DNA of 35,636 nt from CADCWN01 sp039810045 (lineage in GTDB: Bacteria > Chloroflexota > Chloroflexia > Thermomicrobiales > CADCWN01): contig JBDHWF010000020.1 in the NCBI GenBank assembly GCA_039810045.1, positions 1-35,636 on the forward strand, read 5' to 3'. The notes under the pieces were generated by a model, which was not told the origin of the DNA, made no database searches, and saw only the letters and a list, made by a program, of their open reading frames with translations. Below, piece by piece: positions 14,499 to 23,071 of the stretch. The position numbers and the translations under genes are program-made. Each line of letters begins with the position of its first letter. Positions within the stretch are counted from its first letter, which is position 1.

Positions 14499-15884
14499 AT
14501 GCACTGGCGAAACAAGCGCTCACAAGGCGCACTCTCCTCCTGGTTAAGTCTCACGCTGCTGACGACCGTGTTGATCGCGTGCAGTGGCGCAGCCGCCCCA
14601 CCCGTGACCAACCCACCAACGGCCACCACGCGCAGCACCCAAACACTGCCAGCCAGTAGCCCCAGCAATGCTAGTCAGGGCGCAAGCATTCCGCCACGCA
14701 CTGGCACCGTCGCCACCCCCACGGTAATTGCGGCTGGCACCCGCACGACACTCTCACCGACCACTGGCACACCAGCGCCAGCGGCGGCAGGGCCACCTCG
14801 CTCGCAACCAATCATGGTGCCAACGGGATCAAGCCAAACGACTGCGACCACACAACGCAGCCTCACATTACCAGCAGGTTTCCAGATCAACCTCTACGCT
14901 ATGGGCCTGGGGAGTGCGCGAATGATGATCTGGAGTCCCGAAGGGGCGATGGTTCTCAGTGATCAGGGGGGTGGTCGCGTCTTTATTCTGCCCGACCAAA
15001 ACCGCGATGGCGTCGCTGATGAGCAAATCATCTTTGCGCAGGGGTTACGCCGCCCCCACGGCCTCGCTTTCCGTGACGGCTATCTCTACATTGCCCTGGA
15101 GAATCAGGTCATCCGCCTGCGCTGGCAGGGGGGCGCTGCCGCGCAGGGTAATCCAGAAGTGATCATTCCTGACCTACCCACTGGGGGCCACGGTACCCGC
15201 ACGATTGGCTTTGGGCCAGATGGCAAACTCTACCTCGCGGTTGGTTCAAGCTGCAATTCCTGTGTGGAGCAAGACGAGCGCCGTGCGGCCATCTTCCAAT
15301 ATAACCCCGACGGTAGCGGCGGACGCCTCTATGCGCGTGGTCTCCGCAACGCCGTGGGGTTTGTCTGGGGGCCAAACAGTAACAATCTTTGGGCAACCAA
15401 CAATGGTCGGGATAATCTGGGCGATGATCTCCCGCCCGAAACCCTGAACCTCGTTGGTGAGGGGAACGACTTTGGCTGGCCTTATTGCCACAACGGGCAG
15501 ATTCCCGACCCGCAATTGGCGAGCCGTGGCTCTTGCGATCAGGTGACGAAGCCCGCAGTAGAGTTCCAGGCCCATTCAGCCCCCCTTGGCCTCGCCTTCT
15601 ATACGGGGCAAACATTCCCCGCTGACTATCATGGTGATCTCTTTATCGCGTTTCATGGCTCCTGGAATCGCACCGTGCCAACTGGCTACAAAGTCGTGCG
15701 CGTGCAGTTCCAGAACGGTCAACCAACTGGCACCGTCACCGACTTCATCACCGATTGGCTCCCAAGCGGTAGCCGCACAGCCTGGGGGCGCCCGGTCGAC
15801 CTGAGTACCGGCCCTGATGGAAGCCTCTACCTCACCGATGATGCATTAGGGGTAGTCTATCGGATCAGCTATTCAGGGCGTTGA
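14499..15884 (+). CDS. PQQ-type sugar/sorbosone dehydrogenase-like lipoprotein
   Basis: This 461-residue protein is exported as a lipoprotein: a hydrophobic N-terminus ends in the lipobox LIAC with C28. Residues 31 to about 125 are a Thr/Pro/Ser-rich spacer, typical of surface lipoproteins in this group. The rest is a six-bladed beta-propeller of the glucose/sorbosone dehydrogenase family, with segments such as GLRRPHGLAF, GHGTRTIGFGPDGKLYLAVG and GLRNAVGFVWGP. The DFGWPYC segment is characteristic of the family. Family members oxidise sugars or aldoses using PQQ, but many are of unknown activity. ATG 14499 is preceded by AAAGGGG. The long open frame reaching back to 14211 is not coding, because the signal peptide fixes the start. 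Confidence 0.9.
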   Translation: MHWRNKRSQGALSSWLSLTLLTTVLIACSGAAAPPVTNPPTATTRSTQTLPASSPSNASQGASIPPRTGTVATPTVIAAGTRTTLSPTTGTPAPAAAGPPRSQPIMVPTGSSQTTATTQRSLTLPAGFQINLYAMGLGSARMMIWSPEGAMVLSDQGGGRVFILPDQNRDGVADEQIIFAQGLRRPHGLAFRDGYLYIALENQVIRLRWQGGAAAQGNPEVIIPDLPTGGHGTRTIGFGPDGKLYLAVGSSCNSCVEQDERRAAIFQYNPDGSGGRLYARGLRNAVGFVWGPNSNNLWATNNGRDNLGDDLPPETLNLVGEGNDFGWPYCHNGQIPDPQLASRGSCDQVTKPAVEFQAHSAPLGLAFYTGQTFPADYHGDLFIAFHGSWNRTVPTGYKVVRVQFQNGQPTGTVTDFITDWLPSGSRTAWGRPVDLSTGPDGSLYLTDDALGVVYRISYSGR

Positions 15885-15900
15885 GTCAACGGTAACAGCA

Positions 15901-16743
15901 GTGACGACCAGCACTATAGTGACCACTGCGTCCTATACGGAGCCGGAACCATATGACTGGTGGGGTATTGGGCTCGATCGCGCCACCCCACTGTCGATTG
16001 TTGATCTCCTGCGCCAGGGAAGCCTTGACCTCACCACAGCAGCCACTCTCTGGCTGCTGTTAACCGCCCGCGCCTCGATCATTGTGGTAGCCAGTGAGGC
16101 TGGGGTAGGGAAAACAACGACACTCAGCGCGATCAGCGATTTTCTCCCAACAGCAATCGCGCGCATCTACCTGCGCGGCTGGAGCGAGCGCTTTGTCTGG
16201 GCCACAACAGCGAATCCCGCTACAAGCTACCTGCTCTGTAACGAGATCAGTCAGCATCTGCCAGGCTACCTCTGGGGCAGCCAGGTCTCCAGGCTCTTTG
16301 CCACCGTCGCGCAAGGCTTTTCCTTTGGCGCGACGCTCCACGCTGCCTCCGCCGAAGAAACCCTCCAGGTGCTGGCTGGCCCACCACTGCAGATCACACC
16401 TGACCACCTCGCCCGCATCGATTGCATTCTCACGCTGGCGGCTACACCAACCGAGGATGGTCTGCACCGTCATTTGCACACACTGACTATCTTCACCACT
16501 CATCCCGCCCAGGGCGACGGTCAGCCGCTGCTGCTCGCCCAGTGGGACGCGCAGCAGCGAGCCGTCATCCCCTGCCCTATCCCGCCAGCGCTAGCCCAGC
16601 GGTGTGGCTATACGCCAGCCGACTTTGCCACGCAACAGGCGCACCGTGCCGGCTTTCTCGCCACCCTCTGCGCTGGCCCGGTTCAGCGTCGGGGCATGGT
16701 ACGGCAAGCCCTCGCCAGCTATGTCCCGACGACCAAGGGCTGA
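15901..16743 (+). CDS. orphan VirB11/CpaF-like P-loop ATPase
   Basis: This 280-residue protein resembles the ATPase core of type II/IV secretion and Tad pilus motors. The Walker A region is SEAGVGKTTTL, with K71 intact and the first Gly replaced by Ser65. Further signs are LLCNEISQHLPGYLWG, where the acidic Walker-B-like residue would sit, and GATLHAASAEE, resembling the His box (ATxHAxS) of this family. It lacks the usual N-terminal domain, and no secretion, pilin or TadB/TadC gene is nearby. The start is GTG 15901, 17 bases after the preceding stop, without a strong ribosome site. It may be a relict or a stand-alone motor; its role is unknown. Confidence 0.75.
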   Translation: MTTSTIVTTASYTEPEPYDWWGIGLDRATPLSIVDLLRQGSLDLTTAATLWLLLTARASIIVVASEAGVGKTTTLSAISDFLPTAIARIYLRGWSERFVWATTANPATSYLLCNEISQHLPGYLWGSQVSRLFATVAQGFSFGATLHAASAEETLQVLAGPPLQITPDHLARIDCILTLAATPTEDGLHRHLHTLTIFTTHPAQGDGQPLLLAQWDAQQRAVIPCPIPPALAQRCGYTPADFATQQAHRAGFLATLCAGPVQRRGMVRQALASYVPTTKG

Positions 16744-16824
16744 AACCCAGTCGCGCACAGCATTGGTCGACACGGTGTACAATCCACTCAAACGAGCAAT
16801 GAACAAGTGCGGAAAGGGGAAAGG

Positions 16825-17649
16825 ATGTCCACGGAGCAAGATCCAGCGTGGCCCACGCTACAGCAGGCAATCGCCCAGGCTGAGCAGACCGGGGGACTGG
16901 TTGGCGTAGCTATTCGCGCGCCGAACGGTGCCAGCTTCGGCCACCGCGATACCAGACAGTTTCGGGCGGCCAGCACCGTCAAAGTACCCCTGATGATCAC
17001 CCTGTTACAACAGGTAGAACAGGGTATGTTCAGCTTGGATGATCCCTTTACGATCACCGCTGCCGATAAATCAGCTGGGAGCGGCGTGATCCTCCACCTG
17101 CACGATGGCCTGATCCTGACCTATCACGATTTGCTCTACCTGATGATCAGTATCAGCGACAACACCGCCACGAATATCTTGATCGACCGGGCAGGGATGG
17201 CCGAGGTCAACGCCACCATGCAGGCAATCGGGATGACCAACTCGACGCTTGGCCGCAAGATGCGCGGTCAGCCCTCCCAGGATAGCGCCGCCGAGAACTG
17301 GGCGACCCCTCGCGACTACATCACGGCAATCGACACCGCCATTGCCGGAACCGTGCTCAACGCGCAATCGCGGGCGACCGCCCGCCAGATGCTGGAGTGG
17401 CAACAAAATCCACGCCGAATTGCCCGCTACCTACCAACGCTACCAGACCTGACCTGGGGCTCCAAAACGGGGTCACTCACTGGTGTATCGAATGATGTCG
17501 GCTTCATCAGTGCCGCAACTGGCACAATGCTGCTCAGTATTTTCACCGAGAACCTGGCATCACCGCACATTGCTGAGCAAACGATCGGTTTAATCAGCCG
17601 CGCGGCCATCATCGATACTGGGCTGCTAGCACCACTGCCGTCTGAATAA
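16825..17649 (+). CDS. class A beta-lactamase-like serine hydrolase without signal peptide
   Basis: This 274-residue protein has the class A penicillin-recognising motifs: S50-x-x-K53 (STVK), S111-D-N113 and K214-T-G216. E157-N in AAENWATPRD takes the place of the omega-loop Glu region. The length is close to a mature class A enzyme. Unlike nearly all beta-lactamases it has no signal peptide, because the N-terminus is MSTEQDPAWP and the ATG is fixed by AAGGGG 5-6 bases upstream. It may therefore be cytoplasmic and act on something other than a beta-lactam. Many environmental bacteria carry such hydrolases of unknown substrate. A resistance role should not be assumed. Confidence 0.88.
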   Translation: MSTEQDPAWPTLQQAIAQAEQTGGLVGVAIRAPNGASFGHRDTRQFRAASTVKVPLMITLLQQVEQGMFSLDDPFTITAADKSAGSGVILHLHDGLILTYHDLLYLMISISDNTATNILIDRAGMAEVNATMQAIGMTNSTLGRKMRGQPSQDSAAENWATPRDYITAIDTAIAGTVLNAQSRATARQMLEWQQNPRRIARYLPTLPDLTWGSKTGSLTGVSNDVGFISAATGTMLLSIFTENLASPHIAEQTIGLISRAAIIDTGLLAPLPSE

Positions 17650-17746
17650 ACTCGCCAGAATGCGGCAACAAGCGGCGTTTCGGGGTATGATCGCTGCTGA
17701 TCTGCGTAATCATTGGTCATGAGTAGAGAAAAAGGAGCAAGCGCAA

Positions 17747-18757
17747 ATGGGTGACACGGCGAAATATATTATCTCTGAAGCCCCTGACCGTAACCTTGCG
17801 CTCGAATTAGTACGTGTCACAGAAACCGCTGCCCTAGCCGCCTCGCAGTGGGTGGGGCGGGGCGATAAAAACGCTGCCGATGGTGCGGCAGTGGCGGCGA
17901 TGCGCCACGTCCTTGGCAGTATCGAGATGGATGGGGTGGTGGTCATTGGCGAAGGGGAAAAGGACGAAGCCCCGATGCTCTACATTGGCGAGGAAGTTGG
18001 CAACGGCCAACCACCACAAGTAGATATCGCCGTTGATCCCATTGATGGGACCACCCTGACCTCACGCGGCATGAACAACGCGATTGCTGTCGTAGCCCTG
18101 GCCCAACGCGGTTCACTCTACAGTGCCCCACCAGGTATCTACTACATGGAAAAGCTGGCGGTTGGCCCGGAGGCTGCCGACGTGATCGATATTCGCAAAA
18201 GCGTGACAGAGAATCTGGCAGCGGTGGCAAAAGCAAAGGCGATGGAAGTACGTGATCTGACCGCTATTGTTCTCGACCGACCACGACACGATGCAATTGT
18301 GCAGGAGATTCGGCAAACTGGAGCCAGAATTAAGTTTATCAGTGATGGCGATGTCGCCGGAGCCTTACAGGCAGCCAGTAGCCGTGGTGGTGATATTCTG
18401 ATCGGCACTGGTGGTGCGCCAGAGGCAGTCATTGCCGCGTGCGCCCTACGGTGCATGGGCGGCGTCATGCAGTGTCGCCTCTGGCCGCGCAATGACGAAG
18501 AACGCGCCCAGGCAGTTGCGAACGGAGTTGACCTGGAACAGGTACTCCACACCGAAGATTTGGCGCGAGGCAACGATCTGTTCTTCTCCGCCACCGGGAT
18601 CACTGATGGAGAACTACTTGACGGGGTGAAGTTTGGGAGCAACTACGCCACGACACAATCATTAGTGATGCGCTCCCGCTCTGGTACGATTCGGCGGATC
18701 GAATCGCGCCACCGCCTCGACTGGATTCGCCAGCACCTACAATTCAGCGTGGACTAA
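17747..18757 (+). CDS. glpX: fructose-1,6-bisphosphatase class II
   Basis: This 336-residue protein is a GlpX-type fructose-1,6-bisphosphatase, an enzyme of gluconeogenesis and, in autotrophs, of the Calvin cycle, where it can also dephosphorylate sedoheptulose-1,7-bisphosphate. The metal- and phosphate-binding segments GEGEKDEAPMLYIGE and DPIDGTTLTSRG are present, as is GTGGAPEAVIAA. The length is normal for the family. ATG 17747 follows AAAAAGGAG. A TATGAT box at 17686-17691 is a possible -10, without a good -35. The gene ends at a 12-bp stem terminator. No other gene of carbon fixation is in the window. Confidence 0.95.
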   Translation: MGDTAKYIISEAPDRNLALELVRVTETAALAASQWVGRGDKNAADGAAVAAMRHVLGSIEMDGVVVIGEGEKDEAPMLYIGEEVGNGQPPQVDIAVDPIDGTTLTSRGMNNAIAVVALAQRGSLYSAPPGIYYMEKLAVGPEAADVIDIRKSVTENLAAVAKAKAMEVRDLTAIVLDRPRHDAIVQEIRQTGARIKFISDGDVAGALQAASSRGGDILIGTGGAPEAVIAACALRCMGGVMQCRLWPRNDEERAQAVANGVDLEQVLHTEDLARGNDLFFSATGITDGELLDGVKFGSNYATTQSLVMRSRSGTIRRIESRHRLDWIRQHLQFSVD

Positions 18758-18778
18758 TCGCTACTCATCACAGTAGCC

Positions 18779-18810
18779 AGGCCCGCCTGTAGTATGCCAC
18801 AGGCGGGCCT
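18779..18810 (+). terminator. 12-bp stem terminator after glpX
   Basis: AGGCCCGCCTGT (18779-18790) pairs exactly with ACAGGCGGGCCT (18799-18810) around an 8-base loop, 21 bases after the glpX stop. No T-run follows. It separates glpX from the promoter at 18873. Confidence 0.7.
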
Positions 18811-18872
18811 ACTTCTGCCCTGTACAATGCCACCCAAGGCTGCATCACAGCGGATGATCGAGTGATCAAGCG

Positions 18873-18902
18873 TTGACAGCAGAAAGTCTTGGGTGGTATT
18901 CT
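18873..18902 (+). promoter_or_regulatory. promoter of the LysM-M23 gene
   Basis: A perfect -35 box TTGACA (18873-18878) is followed after 18 bases by TATTCT (18897-18902), which is preceded by TGG, giving an extended -10 element. Transcription should start near 18909, inside the dyad at 18905-18923. This rules out translation start codons upstream of about 18909. Confidence 0.7.
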
Positions 18903-18904
18903 GG

Positions 18905-18923
18905 CGAACGTACTGTACGTTCG
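18905..18923. promoter_or_regulatory. 19-bp perfect dyad at the transcription start (operator candidate)
   Basis: CGAACGTACTGTACGTTCG is a perfect palindrome around a central T. It lies two bases after the -10 box and would cover the expected transcription start, the classic position of a repressor site. It contains CGAAC and GTTCG half-sites, but their spacing is 9 rather than the 4 of the Gram-positive LexA box. Confidence 0.6.
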
Positions 18924-18985
18924 TTGCTGATGCCAACGACGTAGTGCTGGTACAGCCGACGAATGGCGCAGAAGGGATCCAACGG

Positions 18986-20518
18986 TTGGACCAACCAGGC
19001 CGGGGAAAAGACCAGGGAACGACGGCGCTGCGCGAACCAGATCGCCCAGTTGCCACAACCGTTGTCTCGCCATTGCGGCGCACCCCGCGTGGCCGCCATC
19101 CCGGCACTGGCCGTGGGGCAACCGCCCCACAGGTACCACGTCTGCTCACGCGCATTCTGCCCCATCTCCTCGTCATCCTGATTGTAGCGGTGGTGATTGC
19201 CGGGCAAGGGTTTGTTGACCCCAGGCTACAAAGCGGGCCACAGTTTGAGGATGACCACGTTGACCTCAGTGTGCCCCTGAACCCACCAACCACCGTGACT
19301 GCCCCGCCAATTACCGAGCCAGAAGCTGGCTCAGCCTCGTTTATTCGCCCCCCTTTGCCGATCACAGCCAGCCAACTGCGTATCACCACCTACACCACCA
19401 GGGCCAACGAAACCCCAGCCCAGGTAGCAGCAAAGTTTGGTCTGAAACCACCCACGATCCTCTGGGCAAATGGCCTACAAGACCCAGAGAAACCGCTCAC
19501 CGCTGGCACGAAACTACGGATTCCGCCCGCAGATGGGATGTTGCATCAGATCCAGGCGAATGACACTCTTGCCACCATTGCAGCCAAATACAACGTCGCC
19601 ACCACAGCAATCACCGACTATCGCACAAACAATGTCAATGATCCCGCCGACCTGATCCCCAGTCACTATGTGCTAGTCATTGGTGGACAGATCCCCAGAC
19701 GCGAACAGATTCAGTCCTATGTAGTACGTAATGGCGATACGCTTTGGTCGATTGCCGAACGGTTCGGGCTGCAACCAAGCACGATTGTCTGGGCGAACAG
19801 CTTAACCAATGCTGATGTCTTGGCAATCGGGCAACCGCTGATCATTCCCCCAGTCAATGGCACGATCCACCACATCAGCGCAGGCGAAACCATCGAAGGG
19901 GTAGCCGAACGCTACGGTGTGAAACCCACCGATATTGTCGCCTTTGCGCCAAATGGACTTGGTGGGGGCAGCACGCTGGTGCCGGGAAATGACATTATCA
20001 TCCCTGGTGGAACCCCACCCGCCCCGCCGCCGCCATTACTGGCTGAAGCGCCACCGGCCCCTGAGCCTGCAGCACCTGCCGCACCAGCACCAGCACCAGC
20101 AGCGCCTGCGCCCGCAGCCAACGCTAGCGCCGCAGTTGGCTCATTCATCTGGCCGGCTACAGGCGCGCTCACCACCTACTTTGGTGATAATCCCGCATAC
20201 TACGGCCCGGGTGGGCATAATGGTCTCGACATTGCCAACAGTCTCGGCACCCCGCTCCTCGCTGCTGATGGCGGTGTCGTCATCTACGCGGCCTGGCGCG
20301 GTGGCCTTGGCAACGCCGTTGGTGTTGATCATGAGAACGGTTTTGTCACCTGGTACGGCCATGCCTCGTCGTTTGCGGTGGGCGTGGGGCAACGAGTTTC
20401 CCAGGGGCAAGTTGTGGCCTATATGGGGTCTACTGGCAATTCGACTGGTTCGCACATCCATTTCATTATCGTCCGCAATGGCGTCTATGTAGACCCACTC
20501 GCGTATCTGCCACGCTAA
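18986..20518 (+). CDS. membrane-anchored LysM and M23 peptidase protein
   Basis: This protein of about 510 residues starts with a basic cytoplasmic segment, then one membrane helix at about 57-74 (LPHLLVILIVAVVIAG). Four LysM-like repeats follow, including YVVRNGDTLWSIAERFG and IHHISAGETIEGVAERYG. A Pro/Ala linker leads to a C-terminal M23 domain. The zinc ligands are H411 and D415 (HNGLD), with H459 (WYGHA) and H490-x-H492 (HIHF), so the peptidase should be active on peptidoglycan cross-links. TTG 18986 with AAGGG 9 bases upstream is my choice; GTG 18944 has no ribosome site and GTG 18893 lies inside the promoter. The role is probably cell-wall hydrolysis in growth or division. Confidence 0.88.
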   Translation: MDQPGRGKDQGTTALREPDRPVATTVVSPLRRTPRGRHPGTGRGATAPQVPRLLTRILPHLLVILIVAVVIAGQGFVDPRLQSGPQFEDDHVDLSVPLNPPTTVTAPPITEPEAGSASFIRPPLPITASQLRITTYTTRANETPAQVAAKFGLKPPTILWANGLQDPEKPLTAGTKLRIPPADGMLHQIQANDTLATIAAKYNVATTAITDYRTNNVNDPADLIPSHYVLVIGGQIPRREQIQSYVVRNGDTLWSIAERFGLQPSTIVWANSLTNADVLAIGQPLIIPPVNGTIHHISAGETIEGVAERYGVKPTDIVAFAPNGLGGGSTLVPGNDIIIPGGTPPAPPPPLLAEAPPAPEPAAPAAPAPAPAAPAPAANASAAVGSFIWPATGALTTYFGDNPAYYGPGGHNGLDIANSLGTPLLAADGGVVIYAAWRGGLGNAVGVDHENGFVTWYGHASSFAVGVGQRVSQGQVVAYMGSTGNSTGSHIHFIIVRNGVYVDPLAYLPR

Positions 20519-20521
20519 CGT

Positions 20522-20555
20522 CAGCAGCAATTGATCGCCGTGATATTGCGTGCTG
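20522..20555. terminator. bulged inverted repeat between converging genes
   Basis: CAGCAGCAAT (20522-20531) pairs with ATTGC-g-TGCTG (20545-20555), a 10-bp stem with one bulged G. It fills the 41-base gap between the M23 stop and the tsaD stop and may serve both strands. There is no U-tract. Confidence 0.45.
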
Positions 20556-20559
20556 CGGC

Positions 20560-21663
20560 CTAAATCAGGCCGAGATTAGGGCGCGCATCAAGTCGGAGGT
20601 CGGCCAGTCGCCCGTGAGCAAGCCGATAGGCAGCGGCAGCGGCGATCATTGCGGCATTATCAGTGCAAAGGGCGAGCGGGGGATACCGTAGGGGCAGGTC
20701 GAGACACTGACCAAGACGCTCACGCAGCAAGCCATTGGCGGCGACACCACCAGCCAGCAGCACCATTGTTGCACCATATTGTTGCGCCGCCCGCACAGTC
20801 TTCTCCACCAGTGGCTCAACGATCGCTTCCTGATAGGCCGCCGCGAGATCCGCTACGGGTAAGGTCGGGCCGAATTTTGGTGGCGTATAGAGCGGGAACG
20901 GCGCGGCAGCAGTCGGCTTTTTCCCTTTCGCTGCCCCCTTACGACCACGGGTTGGTTCGGTCAGTTGGTGCTTTTCGGTTGCCCGCAACAACGCCGTTTT
21001 CACCCCGCTATAGCTAAAATCGAGCGAGTCACCCAGGCGGGCACGCGGGAGGCGATACCGTTCGGCGTGGCCCTGGGCTGCCGCCTGCTGAATTGCTGGG
21101 CCGCCAGGATACCCTAAGCCCAGAATCCGCGCCCCTTTATCAAAGGCCTCGCCAGCGGCATCATCGGTCGTACGACCCAGGAGCCGATAGTGACCATGCC
21201 CCAGCATCAGCACCAATTCGGTATGCCCGCCAGAAACGATCAGGCAGACGAGCGGAAATGATGGCGGCGCAGTCTGCCGATCTTCCCCAGGCTGCAAGAG
21301 CCAGTTGGCGTAGATATGCCCTTCCAGGTGATTGACGGGAATCAAGGGCAACCGCTGCGACCAGGCCACCGCCTTCGCCCAATTGACCCCCACCAGCAAC
21401 GCCCCGGCCAGCCCTGGCCCCTCGGTCACGGCCAGCGCATCAATATCGGCTAGCGTCAAGCCTGCCTCAGCCAAGGCCTGCTCAACCACTGGCTGAATCG
21501 CGGTGATATGCCCCCGCGAGGCCAGTTCTGGCACTACGCCGCCATAAGCACGATGCAAGTCGATCTGCGAAGCGATTGTGTTGGTCAACAACAGGCGACC
21601 GTCACGCACAATCGCTGCTGCGGTCTCATCACACGACGTTTCGATAGCCAGGATAATGGGCAT
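20560..21663 (-). CDS. tsaD: tRNA N6-adenosine threonylcarbamoyltransferase TsaD
   Basis: This 367-residue protein transfers the threonylcarbamoyl group to A37 of ANN-decoding tRNAs, working with TsaB and TsaE. The ASKHA-fold start (ILAIETSCDETAAAIV), the metal ligands H112 and H116 in NHLEGH, and SGGHTEL and CTDNAAMIA are all present. An insertion at about residues 231-268, rich in Lys, Arg and Gly (TRGRKGAAKGKKP), lengthens the protein beyond the usual 335-345 residues. The start ATG follows GGAG at a spacing of 8. It is the last of four genes, tsaE-tsaB-rimI-tsaD, with 15 bases between rimI and tsaD. tsaC/Sua5 is not in the window. Confidence 0.97.
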   Translation of the reverse strand: MPIILAIETSCDETAAAIVRDGRLLLTNTIASQIDLHRAYGGVVPELASRGHITAIQPVVEQALAEAGLTLADIDALAVTEGPGLAGALLVGVNWAKAVAWSQRLPLIPVNHLEGHIYANWLLQPGEDRQTAPPSFPLVCLIVSGGHTELVLMLGHGHYRLLGRTTDDAAGEAFDKGARILGLGYPGGPAIQQAAAQGHAERYRLPRARLGDSLDFSYSGVKTALLRATEKHQLTEPTRGRKGAAKGKKPTAAAPFPLYTPPKFGPTLPVADLAAAYQEAIVEPLVEKTVRAAQQYGATMVLLAGGVAANGLLRERLGQCLDLPLRYPPLALCTDNAAMIAAAAAYRLAHGRLADLRLDARPNLGLI

Positions 21664-21678
21664 TACGCTTACTCCAGT

Positions 21679-22332
21679 TCAGGCCCGCTGATCTTCCGCC
21701 CGATTCGGCATTTCGCCATGTGGCGAATCATGCCAGCGAGCAAGTTTCAGGTCGAGTTTCGCCCGCAATTCCTGCAAGGTCGCCTGCATCGCGGGGGTAT
21801 CCAGGGCGGGCGACCACATAATATGGGCATCCTCGCCATTATCACTGTAATAGCGCTTGCGAATACCCTGGCGGGTGAGGCCATATTTCTCATACAGGGC
21901 TTGCGCGCTGGTATTCGACACCCGCACTTCCAGCGTCACCCATCGGCAATGACGCCGGATCGCTTCATCGAGCAGATTCAGGAACAGCATTTCGCCCAGG
22001 GATCGCCCGCGCTGGTTGGGCTGCACACCAATCGTCGTAATGTGCGCCTCATCGAGCATATTCCACAACCCGCCAAAGCCGAGAATGGGCGGCTTGACTG
22101 GGTTGGTGCGGCGCACAAATGGCAGGCGATAGAAGCTGCCCCGCTGCTGTTCTGCGGGTGCTGCTGGCTCTGCTGGACGCCAACGCGCCACTACGTAGTA
22201 ATTGTGCATGGGATCACGCAACTCACGCCGATAGGTATGCGGCGGCCAGGGGTTGGAAAAACATTGCTGCTCCACCTGCCCGACTTCTTGAATATCGTCT
22301 TGATCCATCGCCTCAATTACGAATGGCACCAC
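21679..22332 (-). CDS. rimI: RimI-type GNAT N-acetyltransferase
   Basis: This 217-residue protein has the GNAT fold of ribosomal-protein-alanine N-acetyltransferase. The acetyl-CoA segment is TIGVQPNQRGRSLGEMLF, and the C-terminal half has LEVRVSNTSAQALYEKYG and YYSDNGEDAHIMW, as in RimI. The pyrophosphate loop reads RGRSLG, with Ser where most members have Gly. There is an insertion at about 55-75 with Pro/Ala and a C-terminal tail of about 40 residues. Translation starts at GTG 22332 or 22329; GAGG lies just before. The target is probably S18 or another N-terminus, but specificity is not proven. The place between tsaB and tsaD is common in bacteria. Confidence 0.88.
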   Translation of the reverse strand: MVPFVIEAMDQDDIQEVGQVEQQCFSNPWPPHTYRRELRDPMHNYYVVARWRPAEPAAPAEQQRGSFYRLPFVRRTNPVKPPILGFGGLWNMLDEAHITTIGVQPNQRGRSLGEMLFLNLLDEAIRRHCRWVTLEVRVSNTSAQALYEKYGLTRQGIRKRYYSDNGEDAHIMWSPALDTPAMQATLQELRAKLDLKLARWHDSPHGEMPNRAEDQRA

Positions 22333-22351
22333 ACGCCTCGCTCAATTGCCA

Positions 22352-23071
22352 CTATCGATCAACAGCACGCTTGTCCGCCTCCTCAGGTGGTGGCGCATGA
22401 AGATAGACTGGTTCTAACACTGCCACATCGTCCTGCTCGCCCCGCTGCCATCGCGTCCAGCCCAATTCCGCCAGGGCGACGACCCGTGGCACTGGCGCGT
22501 GCAGCACAGGAAAGATTGCTGCCGGAGCCTGTTCGCCCCAGGTCTGTAGCACAGTGGGGGGCAATTCACCACAAACCAGAGTCACGGTCGTGATCTGCGC
22601 GGCTAACTCATCCAGCGTAGTATTGGCATAGTCGCTCAATCGCTGCAACTGCCCACGTGGCCAAGCATAGACCGCGCTGACATACCGCCCCCGACCAGCA
22701 CTGATCACCGCGCGAACAGGGTGCTGGCGATCACCATACGGATAGGCAATCGCATCAAGTGTCGGAATCCCCAACAACGGCAGCCCCAGCGAGAAGGTCA
22801 ACCCTTTCGCCACGCTCAGGCCCACCCGCAGGCCGTTAAACGTGCCGGGGCCCGTAGCGATCGCAATCGCCCCAAGATCAGGGGGGTGCAGCGCCATCAG
22901 ATCAAGGAGGCGCGCAATCTCTGGCATCAGCGTCGTCGTTTGCGTCCGCCCGGCCTGCCACGACGTTTCCGCCACCAGGCCCGTTGGCCCATACAGCGCG
23001 ACGCCAGCGGTCTGTGTCGAGGTATCAATAGCGAGCAGCAACGTCTTTTCGGTGGCTCTAGTCTTCAACAC
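22352..23071 (-). CDS. tsaB: t6A biosynthesis protein TsaB
   Basis: This protein of about 239 residues is the TsaD partner TsaB, an inactive ASKHA paralogue that holds the TsaBDE complex together. It shows LLLAIDTSTQTAGVALYG, ATGPGTFNGLRVGLSVAKGL and a helical C-terminal part. The start GTG 23071 is supported by GGAGG 6 bases upstream, lying within tsaE. This gives a 14-base overlap with tsaE and probable translational coupling. The frame is open to 23122, but that region is tsaE coding sequence. The length fits TsaB (about 230). The gene is followed by rimI after 19 bases. Confidence 0.95.
   Translation of the reverse strand: MLKTRATEKTLLLAIDTSTQTAGVALYGPTGLVAETSWQAGRTQTTTLMPEIARLLDLMALHPPDLGAIAIATGPGTFNGLRVGLSVAKGLTFSLGLPLLGIPTLDAIAYPYGDRQHPVRAVISAGRGRYVSAVYAWPRGQLQRLSDYANTTLDELAAQITTVTLVCGELPPTVLQTWGEQAPAAIFPVLHAPVPRVVALAELGWTRWQRGEQDDVAVLEPVYLHAPPPEEADKRAVDR

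Noticed and set aside
18905..18923. LexA (SOS) box
   Set aside because: The CGAAC and GTTCG half-sites are separated by 9 bases, not the 4 of the Gram-positive box.
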